From Myxococcales bacterium (GTDB lineage Bacteria > Myxococcota_A > Polyangia > Palsa-1104), in the NCBI GenBank assembly GCA_028287105.1, contig JAQBQH010000089.1, positions 1 through 54,622 of the forward strand: a DNA stretch of 54,622 nt. The letters are read 5' to 3'. Position 1 is the stretch's first letter; each line of letters starts with the position of its first letter. The notes below the pieces were generated by a model. The model worked only from the letters and a program-made list of their open reading frames with translations. It did not search any database and had not been told where the DNA came from. The translations under genes were made by a program, and so were the position numbers. Shown here one piece after another: positions 27,028 to 35,395 of this stretch.

Positions 27028-28956
27028 ATGGCGTCCGAGTCTCCGCCGGCATTCGTCCCCAGTGCGTTCGGCCGCTACCAGCTGCTGGATCGGCTGGCCG
27101 TCGGTGGAATGGCCGAGATCTTTCGCGCCCGCCAATCCGGCGCGCACGGCTTCGAGAAGATCCTCGTCATCAAGCGCATCCTGCCGCACCTGGCCGCCGA
27201 TCCCGAGTTCCTCGCCATGTTCATCGACGAGGCCAAGCTCCAGTGCGCGCTGCAGCACCCGAAGATCGTCCAGGTCTTCGAATTCGGCGAGGTCGACGGC
27301 CAGTACTACATCGCACTCGAGTATGTCGACGGCATGGACGCGCTCGGGCTGTTACGCGCCTGCGCACACCGACGGCAGCGGCTGCCGGTTCGGCTGGCGG
27401 TGCACATCGCGTCCGAGGTCCTCGACGCGCTCGATTATTCGCACTCGCAGCGCGGCGCCGACGGACAGCCGCTCGGCATCGTGCATCGCGACGTCTCGCC
27501 GTCGAACGTCTTCATCTCGCGCCGCGGCGACGTCAAGCTGGGCGATTTTGGCATCGCGCGCGCCACCGAGAAGCAGCGCCAGTCGAAGACCCAGGCCGGG
27601 ACCCTCAAAGGCAAGTACGGCTACATGGCGCCCGAGCAGGTCATCGGCGGCGACATCGACGGGCGCGCCGACCTGTTCGCGGTCGGCATCGTCCTGTCGG
27701 AGATGCTGATGGGGCGACGCCTCTTCACGGCGCCCAACGATCTCGACGTGCTCCTCATGGTGCGCGACGCGCGGCTCGATCGCCTCAATCGGTATGGCGG
27801 CGACATTCCGCCGCCCTTGCGCAAGATCCTCGATCGCATCCTCTCGCGCGATCCCGACAGCCGCTACACCACCGCGGGCGCGCTGCGCGACGTCCTGCAC
27901 GAGTTCCTGTTCGAGTCGCGCCAGCGCGTGACCGCCGGCGACCTCGGCCTCTTCCTCGACGGGCTGCGCGATCGCCAGACCCCGTCGACGCCGGAGGCGC
28001 AGCGCGAGCGTGAACGCACCGAGGACTCGGGGCTCATCCTCATCGGCGAGGACACGCGCGCCAAGCAGAAGGAAGCCGAGCGCAATCGTCAGGCGCTCAA
28101 GGACGCGTCGAAGCAGCCGGCGATGGTGGCGCGCGCGCTCCAGATCGAGGAGACCGGTCCCTTCATCGAGGACGCGTCGTCGCCCAAGATCACGATCGAA
28201 GGCGATCTCGGCGCGGGCCGCACCCCCGTCGAGGACGTCGAGCCGCCCGATCTGCGCGGCGAGCTGGCCGACCTCTCGCCGGTGCGTCTGTTGGCGCGGC
28301 TGGCGGCCGATCGCGAGACCGGGCAGCTGATCATCGAGCGCGGCGAGATCACCAAGGAGATCTTCCTCGTCGACGGCGCGCCCGAGTTCGTCTCGTCGAA
28401 CGTGCCGGCCGAGCGCTTCGGCGAATATCTGGTCGCGCGCGGGGTCATCTCCGCCGGCGAGCTGTCGATGGCGCTCGCGATCCTGCCGCGCTTTCAGGGC
28501 AAGCTCGGCGACACGTTGGTCGGGCTCAGCCTGCTGCGTCCGCTCGAGGTCTTCCGCCATCTAACGCGCCAGGTGCGCGACAAGATCATCGACGTGTTCG
28601 CCTGGCAGACGGGACGCTACAGATACCATCGCGGGCGCATGAACAAGCGCGAGGCGTTTCCGCTCGGTCTCGACGCGTTCGAGATCCTCGGCGCCGGCGT
28701 GGCCGGATTGCCGCTCGAGCCGGTACGGCTGCGCCTCGAGAAGCACGCGGCCAAGCGCGTGCGCCGCGTCGAGCGCCAGCGCCCCTCGCCCGAGCACTTC
28801 CGGGTCGGCGCCGGGCCGCGCGAGCTGTGGCAGCGGCTCGACGGCAAGCGCACCGTCGGTGAATGGATGCGCCGCTACGATCAGCCGGAGCAGCTATTGA
28901 CGCTGTGCCGCACGCTCTTCCTTCTGATCGAATCCGATCTCGCCGCGCTCGATTAG
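27028..28956 (+). CDS. Eukaryotic-type Ser/Thr protein kinase with C-terminal DUF4388-like region
   Basis: The 642-residue protein has a kinase domain at about 15-290: glycine loop AVGGMAEIFRARQSG, Lys in LVIKRILP, catalytic HRDVSPSNVFIS (the HRDxSPxN form common in myxobacteria), LGDFGIARA, and KYGYMAPEQV. A variable linker follows. Residues about 410-550 (LSPVRLLARLAADRETGQLI, ITKEIFLVDGAPEFVSSN, FGEYLVARGVISAGEL) resemble the DUF4388/PATAN-type regulatory region found on myxobacterial signalling proteins. No transmembrane helix seen, so cytoplasmic. The nearby PP2C phosphatase is a plausible opposing enzyme. Confidence 0.9.
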   Translation: MASESPPAFVPSAFGRYQLLDRLAVGGMAEIFRARQSGAHGFEKILVIKRILPHLAADPEFLAMFIDEAKLQCALQHPKIVQVFEFGEVDGQYYIALEYVDGMDALGLLRACAHRRQRLPVRLAVHIASEVLDALDYSHSQRGADGQPLGIVHRDVSPSNVFISRRGDVKLGDFGIARATEKQRQSKTQAGTLKGKYGYMAPEQVIGGDIDGRADLFAVGIVLSEMLMGRRLFTAPNDLDVLLMVRDARLDRLNRYGGDIPPPLRKILDRILSRDPDSRYTTAGALRDVLHEFLFESRQRVTAGDLGLFLDGLRDRQTPSTPEAQRERERTEDSGLILIGEDTRAKQKEAERNRQALKDASKQPAMVARALQIEETGPFIEDASSPKITIEGDLGAGRTPVEDVEPPDLRGELADLSPVRLLARLAADRETGQLIIERGEITKEIFLVDGAPEFVSSNVPAERFGEYLVARGVISAGELSMALAILPRFQGKLGDTLVGLSLLRPLEVFRHLTRQVRDKIIDVFAWQTGRYRYHRGRMNKREAFPLGLDAFEILGAGVAGLPLEPVRLRLEKHAAKRVRRVERQRPSPEHFRVGAGPRELWQRLDGKRTVGEWMRRYDQPEQLLTLCRTLFLLIESDLAALD

Positions 28957-28975
28957 CGAAGCGCGCCCGGTGCGA

Positions 28976-29158
28976 TCAGTTGGGGGCGTCGAAGCCGTCC
29001 TCGTCGGACGCCTCGGCCGCCTCGAGCGCCGCGAGCACCGCCGTCATCGCGTCGACGTCGATGACCTCGCAGACGAAGCCCTCGTTGTCGTGGACGGTGA
29101 CCATCACGCCCTCGGGGACGGTGTCGAGCAGCACCCGGAAACGGCCGTAGCGCAGCAT
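28976..29158 (-). CDS. Small hypothetical protein, 60 residues
   Basis: Short acidic protein (MLRYGRFRVLLDTVPEGV, then VTVHDNEGFVCEVIDVD, and an acidic Ala-rich end EAAEASDEDGFDAPN). It has normal codon use and GGAGGG before the ATG at good spacing, which supports expression. No domain recognised. Convergent with the kinase gene (19 bp between stops) and downstream of rluA-like gene on the same strand. Confidence 0.55.
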   Translation of the reverse strand: MLRYGRFRVLLDTVPEGVMVTVHDNEGFVCEVIDVDAMTAVLAALEAAEASDEDGFDAPN

Positions 29159-29211
29159 TTCGAACCCTCCGTCGCGCCTACATTGCAGCCGACGGGCCCA
29201 CCTCGCGCTCC

Positions 29212-29226
29212 AATGGTTGAGCCAAT
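29212..29226. repeat. Palindrome site 16, one mismatch
   Basis: AATGGTTGAGCCAAT, one mismatch in the core. It lies in the 102-bp gap between the small gene start and the pseudouridine synthase stop. Confidence 0.65.
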
Positions 29227-29260
29227 TTGCAGCGCTGCTGGAGTCGGTAGACCCGTCTCC

Positions 29261-30196
29261 TCAGACGCGAGGGTGGGGCCAGCCGACCACGGCCTCGAGC
29301 GCGGCGCCGCGGTCGGCGGGCAGCGGCGCTTCGATGCGCGTGCGCGCGCCGGTGGTCGGATGCGGGAAGGCGGCGGCGGAGGCGTGCAGGAAGTGGCCCC
29401 GTGTGCCGGCGAGCGGAGGCGGGCCGCCGTAGAGCTCGTCACCCACGAGAGGGTGGCCGAGGTGCATGAAGTGGACGCGGATCTGATGCATGCGGCCGGA
29501 CGACGAGCGCGCGCGCACCAGCGCCACGCCGGCGCCGCGGGCGAGCACCTCGTAGTCGGTGCGGGCGGACTGCGCGTCGAAGTCGCGATCGCCGGCGACG
29601 CGGACGCGGCGGCCGGCGTGGACGAGCGCCAGGTCGACGGTGCCGGTTGGCGGCGGATCGCCGCTGACGAGCGCCAGGTACTCCTTGGCGACGGCACCGT
29701 CGCCGAACGAGCGGCGCAGCGACTGCCAGGCCGGGCGCGTTCGGCCCGCCAACACGAGGCCGCTGGTCTCGGTGTCGAGGCGGTGGGCGACGCCCCCTTC
29801 GCGCGCGTCGTCGGCGACATCGGCGCACTCGGGGAAGCGGGCCACCAGCGCGTTGGCGAGCGTGCCGCGTTCGCCGGCGCGCAGCGGGTGGGTCGGCACG
29901 CCGGCCGGCTTGGCCATGGCGACGAGCGCGTCGTCGCTGTACAGGAGCTCGAACGGCGCGTCGGGCTCGGCGACGGGGCGCTTCTCGTCGGTCGTGGCCG
30001 GCGCGTGCGCTACGCGCACCTCGGCGCCCGCTTTGACGCGCATGCCCTTGGCGCCGCGCGCGCCGTCGACACGGACCTCGTGGTCATCGCACAGCCGCTG
30101 CGCCTCGCGGCGCGAGCAGTCGAGCGCGCCGGCGAGCCACTGATCGAGACGGGCGCCGTCGTCTTCGGGCGCGACAGTGAAGACGAGCGGGCTCAG
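29261..30196 (-). CDS. RluA-family RNA pseudouridine synthase
   Basis: The last 311 residues of a longer open frame form an RluA-type enzyme: N-terminal S4-like RNA-binding segment (DDGARLDQWLAGALDCSRRE), the catalytic Asp motif GGVAHRLDTETSGLVLAGRT, KEYLALVSG, GRMHQIRVHFMHLGHPLVGD and LHASAAAFPHP. It isomerises uridines in 23S rRNA or tRNA. No ATG is near the domain start; the most economical start is CTG 30196, whose last two bases overlap the upstream TGA, implying coupling. A start further upstream inside the membrane-protein gene cannot be excluded. Confidence 0.85.
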   Translation of the reverse strand: MSPLVFTVAPEDDGARLDQWLAGALDCSRREAQRLCDDHEVRVDGARGAKGMRVKAGAEVRVAHAPATTDEKRPVAEPDAPFELLYSDDALVAMAKPAGVPTHPLRAGERGTLANALVARFPECADVADDAREGGVAHRLDTETSGLVLAGRTRPAWQSLRRSFGDGAVAKEYLALVSGDPPPTGTVDLALVHAGRRVRVAGDRDFDAQSARTDYEVLARGAGVALVRARSSSGRMHQIRVHFMHLGHPLVGDELYGGPPPLAGTRGHFLHASAAAFPHPTTGARTRIEAPLPADRGAALEAVVGWPHPRV

Positions 30197-30771
30197 TCGA
30201 CGAAATCGGCGGCGGCGGAGCGCCGGCCGCACAGGATCAAGAGCACGATGGGAAACGGCGCCCAGAAGAGCAGTGCCGTGACGACGACGATGGCGCCCTG
30301 CGCGCTGCCGACCGCCTGCATCATCGCGCCGCCGCCGTTGGGTATCGTGGAGAACATCTCCTGCATCATCGCGCGCGTGCGCGGCTGGATGATGGTGAGC
30401 TGCACGACGATCTCGGCCACCACGTAGAACAGCGCCAGGACACTCCATCCGATCGCGCCCGAGCGCGCCCAGCTCTGGCGCTTGTAAAGGCCGACGCCGA
30501 TGACGATGAGGGCCGCCGAGAACAGCACCATCGCGGCCAGGAGCGCGCTGGTGTACGGCGCCAGCGCTTTGACCATCTGCTCGGTCTTGGCCATCATCAC
30601 CGACGGATCGGGCTGACCCGGTCGGCGCGGCGCCGCCCCCATGAGCGCGGTCAGGCCCTTCATCGTCGAGCCCGACATGCCGTTGAGGAAGAGGCCGAAG
30701 CCCTTCCACAGGGCGGTGACGCCGCCAAAGACGATGCAAAGCACCCCAAGGGTCAAAGGCGTTTTCCGCAT
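30193..30771 (-). CDS. Four-helix integral membrane protein, unknown function
   Basis: The 192-residue protein has four hydrophobic stretches: LTLGVLCIVFGGVTALW, ALLAAMVLFSAALIVIGVGL, WSVLALFYVVAEIVVQL and IVVVTALLFWAPFPIVLLIL. A Met-rich loop (PRTRAMMQEMFSTIPNGGG) lies between the last two. The topology is of a small inner-membrane protein of the kind often annotated as hypothetical in myxobacteria. It sits between the lytic transglycosylase and the pseudouridine synthase on one strand. I do not recognise a family. Confidence 0.7.
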   Translation of the reverse strand: MRKTPLTLGVLCIVFGGVTALWKGFGLFLNGMSGSTMKGLTALMGAAPRRPGQPDPSVMMAKTEQMVKALAPYTSALLAAMVLFSAALIVIGVGLYKRQSWARSGAIGWSVLALFYVVAEIVVQLTIIQPRTRAMMQEMFSTIPNGGGAMMQAVGSAQGAIVVVTALLFWAPFPIVLLILCGRRSAAADFVD

Positions 30772-30790
30772 GGCGGCAGTCTACTACGAA

Positions 30791-30805
30791 ATTGGTTAAA
30801 CCAAT
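30791..30805. repeat. Palindrome site 17, at lytic transglycosylase stop
   Basis: ATTGGTTAAACCAAT, symmetry to 17 bp (30790-30806). It overlaps the last gene's stop codon on the minus strand and sits 20 bp before the membrane-protein ATG. Confidence 0.9.
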
Positions 30806-32814
30806 TACGGACGGCCGTCCGAGGGAGGCGGACGCGGCAGCGAGCGCTTGTCGCCGGGCGAGACGACGACGCCCTCTTCGGCTCGCTCCTGCTCGTCGAC
30901 GATGGGGTCGCGCGGCGGCGCCGGCTCCTTGGGCGCGTCGAGCGATTCCTTGGTGCTGTCGGCCGGCTCTTTCGCCGCCTCGCGCGCGTCGGGCTCGAGG
31001 CCGCCAGGCGTGAGCGCGCAGGCAGCCTTGGCCTTTTCGGCGGCGGTCAGCGGGATGTAGACGACGACCTTCTGTCCCACGACCAGCTCGGTGTGCGCGG
31101 CGCCGAAGCGGTTGATGCGCTCGAGATCGGCGACGGTCAGGTTGAACTTCTTGGCGACCTTCTTGAGATCGTCGCCCTTCTTGATGACGTAGGCGAGCCG
31201 CTTGCGGCCGCGACGCGCCTCGACGAGATCGAAGAACTCCGGCGATCCCACCGTGACGACGCGGACGCGGGCGGGATCGACCAGCGCCGCCTTGGAGCTG
31301 TCGAAATCGTTCGCCACCCAGAGCTGCAGCACCATGTTGTTGGCGAGCTTGGCGTCGAGGTCGACGTTGTTCCAGCGGGCGAGGTCGGTGGGCTTGACCT
31401 TGAAGAAGGCGGCGATCTCGGACGGCGAATCTTGCGGCAGCGTGCGGTAGAAGACCCGCTTTCTGCCGGCGACGACCGCGTCCTTGTCGGGAACGGCGAC
31501 GATCTGGGTGTCGCACGGCGGCGGCGCCGTCGGCTTCTTGCCGTCGGGGACGAGCAGCGTGAGGCCGGGGCGGACGTCGCCGCTGTCGTCGATGCCGTTG
31601 AGCGCGCGCAGCTCGCGCGGCGACGCGCCGTGCGCCGCCGCGATGTCCTCCAGCCGCTCGCCGAAGCGCACGACGAATGGTTTGACCATTTCGCGGTGCT
31701 GCTCCCAGCTGGCGGCGAAGCGCGCTGCGCTGCCACGCGGCACGCGCGCCTGCCACGCCTCGGGCGGCGTGCGATTGCGGCGCAGCTCGGGATTGAGCGC
31801 GGCGATCTCGGCGGGCGTGCTGCCGGCCGCCTTGGCGATGGCCGTGACGCTCATCGAGGACGGCACCGACACGTGGTCGAACGCGAACGGCGGGTCGACC
31901 TTGACCTCGTCGTAGCCGAACAGCTTCTTGTTCTCGCCGACGAGCGCGACCGCCATCGCCTTGGGCACGTAGAGGACGGTGTCCCAGGGCAGGCCGTCTT
32001 CGTGGCGGCACAGCTCCCAGTAGTCGTTGCTGTTGTACTTCTGCATCGAGCGCAAGACGGCGCCGTACCCCGCGTTGAACGCCGCGAGCGCCAGCGGCCA
32101 GGCGCCGAAGCGCTCCTTGAGATCGCCGATGTACTGCACGAACGCTTGCGTCGCCTTTTCCGGGCTCTTGCGCTCGTCGATCCAGTAGTCGATGCGCAGG
32201 CCGTAGATGCGGCCGCCCTCGGGCATGAACTGCCACAGACCGACGGCGCCGGCATGCGATCGGTCGTTGGGATCGAAGCCGCTCTCGATCATCGACACGT
32301 AGGTGAGGCTGAGCGGGAGCTTGGCCCGCCGCAGCGCCTCCTCGAACATCGCCTTCCAGCGCCCCTCCTTCTTGAGCCAGGAGGTCATGATGGCGCGGCC
32401 GCGCCGATCCGATTTGTAGAACTCGAGATAGCGGACGACGCGCGGATCGAAGCGCACCGGCAGGTCGGGGCTCTTCAGCTGGTCGAGCCATGGGATCGCC
32501 GATGCAGTCTCGATTGGTTTAACCAATTCGTGACCGGGAGAGCGCAGCGGCGCCGGAATGGCGTCGGGGCCGACGCTCATCGACGAGAGCTGGCGAACGC
32601 TCGACGCGGCCGGCTCGTTGGGCAGCGGTGGAGCCGGTGCGCCGGGCGCGAACGACTCCTCATCGAACTGGCGCAGCGCGCGCAGCTCGTCCGACTCGTG
32701 GACCGTCTCGACGGGGGAGCCGCGCACGGCCCGCCGTCCGGCCGGGTTCTCCGGCAGCGGCGCGGCCCAGGCGCACGATGACAAGAGGAGGAACGCGAGG
32801 GCCCAGCGCGGCAT
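30805..32814 (-). CDS. Membrane-bound lytic murein transglycosylase with LysM domains (MltD-like)
   Basis: The 669-residue protein has a signal peptide (MPRWALAFLLLSSCAWA). The SLT/GH23 domain at about 150-330 has the catalytic Glu in YVSMIESGFDPNDRSHAGA, followed by GLWQFMPEGGRIYGL and LALAAFNAGYG. After it come three LysM-like segments (FVVRFGERLEDIAAAHG; FYRTLPQDSPSEIAAFF; AYVIKKGDDLKKVAKKFN) that bind peptidoglycan, then a charged Pro-rich tail. It cleaves the glycan strand forming anhydro-muropeptides. ATG 32814 is chosen because it opens the signal peptide. Two palindrome copies lie in its coding region. Confidence 0.88.
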   Translation of the reverse strand: MPRWALAFLLLSSCAWAAPLPENPAGRRAVRGSPVETVHESDELRALRQFDEESFAPGAPAPPLPNEPAASSVRQLSSMSVGPDAIPAPLRSPGHELVKPIETASAIPWLDQLKSPDLPVRFDPRVVRYLEFYKSDRRGRAIMTSWLKKEGRWKAMFEEALRRAKLPLSLTYVSMIESGFDPNDRSHAGAVGLWQFMPEGGRIYGLRIDYWIDERKSPEKATQAFVQYIGDLKERFGAWPLALAAFNAGYGAVLRSMQKYNSNDYWELCRHEDGLPWDTVLYVPKAMAVALVGENKKLFGYDEVKVDPPFAFDHVSVPSSMSVTAIAKAAGSTPAEIAALNPELRRNRTPPEAWQARVPRGSAARFAASWEQHREMVKPFVVRFGERLEDIAAAHGASPRELRALNGIDDSGDVRPGLTLLVPDGKKPTAPPPCDTQIVAVPDKDAVVAGRKRVFYRTLPQDSPSEIAAFFKVKPTDLARWNNVDLDAKLANNMVLQLWVANDFDSSKAALVDPARVRVVTVGSPEFFDLVEARRGRKRLAYVIKKGDDLKKVAKKFNLTVADLERINRFGAAHTELVVGQKVVVYIPLTAAEKAKAACALTPGGLEPDAREAAKEPADSTKESLDAPKEPAPPRDPIVDEQERAEEGVVVSPGDKRSLPRPPPSDGRP
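31676..31690. repeat. Palindrome site 18, in lytic transglycosylase
   Basis: AATGGTTTGACCATT with exact core, read on the minus strand as E-M-V-K-P-F at the start of a LysM-like segment, where homologues often read KPxxVRxGD. Confidence 0.8.
32513..32527. repeat. Palindrome site 19, in lytic transglycosylase
   Basis: ATTGGTTTAACCAAT, perfect, read on the minus strand as E-L-V-K-P-I in the variable N-terminal linker. Confidence 0.9.
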
Positions 32815-32868
32815 GGACGTCCAGGGTAGCGTCCGTCGACGGGAGCCACAACTTTTCGGCCGCCTGTG

Positions 32869-32883
32869 ATAGGTCAAACCAAT
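32869..32883. repeat. Palindrome site 20, at thioesterase start, one mismatch
   Basis: ATAGGTCAAACCAAT. One core mismatch in the left arm. The right arm forms the thioesterase start ATG 32882, as at sites 4, 5 and 6. Confidence 0.6.
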
Positions 32884-33322
32884 GGGCGAACCGCTCTTTC
32901 GCGCGCGCGGCTGCTTCGTGTGTGGAACCGAGAATCCGGGCGGCCTCAACGTGGGGCCCGAGCGCGAGGGCAAGAAGGTCTTCGTGCGCTTCACGCCGGG
33001 CGAGACTCATCGCGGGTTCTCCAAGGCGGTGCACGGCGGGATCACGGCCAGCCTGCTCGACGAAGTGGTCGGCGTCGCGGCCGGGCAGCGCACCGACGGA
33101 AAGTGCGCCACCGTCGAGCTGCTGGTGGCGTACAAGCGGCCGCTCATCGTCGGTGTCGAGGTGCGGGCCGAGGGCTGGTACGTGCGGCGTCAGGGCAAGC
33201 TGGTGCTCGGCGCCGGGCGGGTCATCGACGCGGCCGGGACGGTGCTGGCGACCGCGCGCGGCAAGTTCCTGCCGCTCGACGAGAAGCAGGTCTCGCGGTT
33301 CGTCGGCAACGACGGCGAGTGA
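32882..33322 (+). CDS. Hotdog-fold acyl-CoA thioesterase (PaaI/4HBT type)
   Basis: The 146-residue hotdog protein has the N-terminal CFVCGTENPGGL, VHGGITASLLDEVVGVAAG with the catalytic acid region of the long helix, and CATVELLVAYKRPLIVG. Family members hydrolyse acyl- or aryl-CoA thioesters. The CxxCG opening occurs in a common bacterial subgroup of unknown substrate. The start codon is supplied by a palindrome arm and no clear ribosome-binding site lies upstream. Divergent from the lytic transglycosylase. Confidence 0.8.
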   Translation: MGEPLFRARGCFVCGTENPGGLNVGPEREGKKVFVRFTPGETHRGFSKAVHGGITASLLDEVVGVAAGQRTDGKCATVELLVAYKRPLIVGVEVRAEGWYVRRQGKLVLGAGRVIDAAGTVLATARGKFLPLDEKQVSRFVGNDGE

Positions 33323-33328
33323 CGGCCG

Positions 33329-33730
33329 TCAGTGGCGCGGTTGGGCGGCGGCGATGAGCCATTCGAAGCCGCGATCGACGGTCTGCGGGCGCGCGGCAGC
33401 GAACACGACCCAGCAGGCGAGCGGGATGGCGAGCGCCAGGCGGGCGTAGCGCAGGCGGAGGCCGCGCGCGAGCACCCAGTCGAGCAGATAGGTGCCGAGC
33501 GTGGTCAGCGCTGCCGCCAGGAAGGCCACGGCGGGCGCGAGGCCCAGTCCCAAATAGGCTCCCCAACACATGAGGCAGGCCGAGAGGTTGGTCGCGTCGC
33601 GCGCATAGCCGAACCACCACGGCGGCGTCGGTCCGTCGACGGGCCGCAGTCGCGCGAGCAGCTCGGAGTGGATCGCCAGGGCGCCGGCGAGCGCTCCGCC
33701 GGCGACGAGCGGGGTCGCCATAGCGGGCAT
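33329..33730 (-). CDS. Small integral membrane protein, unknown function
   Basis: The 133-residue protein has three or four hydrophobic stretches ([70 protein letters not shown]). [13 protein letters not shown] and the Trp-rich [13 protein letters not shown] loop resemble DUF1360-like membrane proteins, but this is only a resemblance. ATG 33721 is an alternative start. Convergent with the thioesterase (6 bp between stops), divergent from tatA. Confidence 0.6.
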   Translation of the reverse strand: MPAMATPLVAGGALAGALAIHSELLARLRPVDGPTPPWWFGYARDATNLSACLMCWGAYLGLGLAPAVAFLAAALTTLGTYLLDWVLARGLRLRYARLALAIPLACWVVFAAARPQTVDRGFEWLIAAAQPRH

Positions 33731-33759
33731 CCTATCCGAAATCGTGCTACAACGTAGGC

Positions 33760-33981
33760 ATGGGCCTGGGTTTCGGCGAACTGATCATCTTGCTCATCAT
33801 CGTGCTGCTCGTCTTCGGCGCGGGGAAGCTGCCGCAGATTGGCGATGCGCTCGGCAAGAGCATCAAGAATTTCAAGCGCGCATCGACGGCGCACGACGAG
33901 ATTGACGTCTCGCCGAAGAAGCAGGAGCTGACCGACAACGTCAAGGCTCCCGCCGACGTGACCGCCGACAAGAAGGCGTAG
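33760..33981 (+). CDS. tatA: Twin-arginine translocase subunit TatA
   Basis: The 73-residue protein has the TatA layout: one membrane helix ([20 protein letters not shown]), the conserved FGxxKLP hinge, an amphipathic helix ([16 protein letters not shown]) and a charged tail. TatA oligomers form the pore for folded Tat substrates. Length and hinge favour TatA over TatB. No tatB or tatC is adjacent, so the Tat genes are dispersed here. Confidence 0.92.
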   Translation: MGLGFGELIILLIIVLLVFGAGKLPQIGDALGKSIKNFKRASTAHDEIDVSPKKQELTDNVKAPADVTADKKA

Positions 33982-33999
33982 TCGCCTCCTCCGCCGGCG

Positions 34000-34737
34000 T
34001 CAGACGCCGCGCGCCAGCGCATCCTGCGCAGCTTCTCGAACTGCTTCGTTGAGTGATGCATCGTGGGCGACGGCCTGCTGGTCGGGTCGCGTCAAGAGCA
34101 CGATGAGACGTGCCGCCAGATCGGTCGGCGTGTACGGATTGAACACGAGCGCGCGCTTGACGGCGTAGCGCGCGATGAAGCGTTCGCAGCGGAGGATGGT
34201 GCGCTGGGCGCCCGCGGTCGTGGGGCGTCGCGCGGCCAGGCGCACCACGTCGGCCTCCGTGATGCGCGGATTGGCGAGCAGAATCGTCAGCACCGTCTCG
34301 TCGGGATCGCGCAGCAGGCGGTCGAGCACTTCGCGCCGCCGGCCGCGCGCCAATGATTTGCGCTCGCCGAGCGTGATCTCGCGGCCGCCGGGCAGCTCGG
34401 CCGCTTGCGGCGTGCCTGGAGGCGGCGGCTGCGCGGTCAGGAGCAGCCGCGCGAGCTGCTGGTTCGCCAGCGTGCGGGCGGCGGCGTAGAGCGCGGCGTG
34501 ACGCTCGTAGCCGAGGTCGCGGGCGTCGAGGATGGCGCAGAGCGCCAGCAGCGCGACGTCGAACGGCGCGCCGTCGGGTCCGCGGCGCACCAGATCGGCG
34601 CACAGGCGCGCGGCGGCGTCGGCGTCGAGTTGGTCGAGGATGGCGCGCAGCGTCGCCTGCCGCATGGCGGCGGCGGGCAGCGCGGCCAAACGGCGCGCGA
34701 GCGTCATGGCGTCGGTGCGCAGCGTCGGTGCGGCCAC
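34000..34737 (-). CDS. Hypothetical helical-repeat protein (DUF2336/HEAT-like)
   Basis: The 245-residue Ala/Leu/Arg-rich protein is all-helical in appearance with no signal or membrane segment. RREVLDRLLRDPDETVLTIL, LLANPRITEADVVRLAARRP and LRCERFIARYAVKRALVFNP resemble degenerate leucine-rich or HEAT-type repeats found in DUF2336-like proteins of deltaproteobacteria. Likely a scaffold or regulatory protein; no catalytic motif seen. Convergent with tatA. Confidence 0.6.
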   Translation of the reverse strand: MAAPTLRTDAMTLARRLAALPAAAMRQATLRAILDQLDADAAARLCADLVRRGPDGAPFDVALLALCAILDARDLGYERHAALYAAARTLANQQLARLLLTAQPPPPGTPQAAELPGGREITLGERKSLARGRRREVLDRLLRDPDETVLTILLANPRITEADVVRLAARRPTTAGAQRTILRCERFIARYAVKRALVFNPYTPTDLAARLIVLLTRPDQQAVAHDASLNEAVREAAQDALARGV

Positions 34738-34852
34738 GCGACGATCTTAGCACGCGCGCGGGCGCGATTTCGTTGACGCGCCGCGCTGGCGAGCCTCGCG
34801 GCAGCGTGTTAAGTTGGAATGAGCGGCTACCGAGCCACAGAAGAGGGACCCG

Positions 34853-35395
34853 ATGGGGGAGACCCGCGTCGTCAAGCGTTACGCGAACCGCAAGTTGTAC
34901 GACACGCAGCGCAGCCGATACGTCACGCTCGAGCAGATCGCGGAGATGATCCGCGCTGGCGAGGACGTCAAAATCGTCGACAACAACTCGAAGGAAGATC
35001 TGACGGCGATCACGCTGACGCAGATCATCTTCGAGGAAGAGAAGAAGCAGAGCTTCCTGCCGTTGTCGGCGCTGAGGAACATCATCCAGTCCGGCGCCAA
35101 CAACATGACCCAGTTCGCCAGCCAGGCGGGCGAGCGCATGCGCGGCATCTTCAAGCGCGGCGAGGGCGAGGACGGCGTCGAAGGCGGCGAGGGCGAGGAC
35201 GGGGGCGGGACGCACCCGGTGCGCGAGTTCTTCGAGCGCTCGCAGCAGACGTTCGACGAGTGGCAGAAGAAGGTCGACGAGCGCATCCGCTCGACGTTCG
35301 AGTCGCTGTCGCCGCTGTCGTCGATCGAGAAGGAGATGCGCGCGCTGACGCAGCGTCTGGCCGATCTCGAGAAGCGACTCGAGGAGCGCGACTAG
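34853..35395 (+). CDS. PHA/PHB accumulation regulator-like DNA-binding protein (PhaR type)
   Basis: The first 60 residues match the PHB_acc N-terminal domain closely: VVKRYANRKLYDTQRSRYVTL, EQIAEMIRAGEDVKIVDN and KEDLTAITLTQIIFEEEKK. An acidic Gly-rich linker (GEGEDGVEGGEGED) follows, then a C-terminal coiled coil with phasin-like character (FERSQQTFDEWQKKVDERI; EMRALTQRLADLEKRLEERD). In polymer-storing bacteria PhaR represses phasin genes and binds PHB. No pha genes are in the window. ATG 34853 is preceded by an AGAGGGA ribosome site. Confidence 0.85.
   Translation: MGETRVVKRYANRKLYDTQRSRYVTLEQIAEMIRAGEDVKIVDNNSKEDLTAITLTQIIFEEEKKQSFLPLSALRNIIQSGANNMTQFASQAGERMRGIFKRGEGEDGVEGGEGEDGGGTHPVREFFERSQQTFDEWQKKVDERIRSTFESLSPLSSIEKEMRALTQRLADLEKRLEERD

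Noticed and set aside
30197-32491. Upstream two thirds of a 1076-codon minus-strand frame ending in the RluA domain
   Set aside because: This part reads through the lytic transglycosylase and membrane-protein genes in a wrong frame; only the last 311 residues are family-like.
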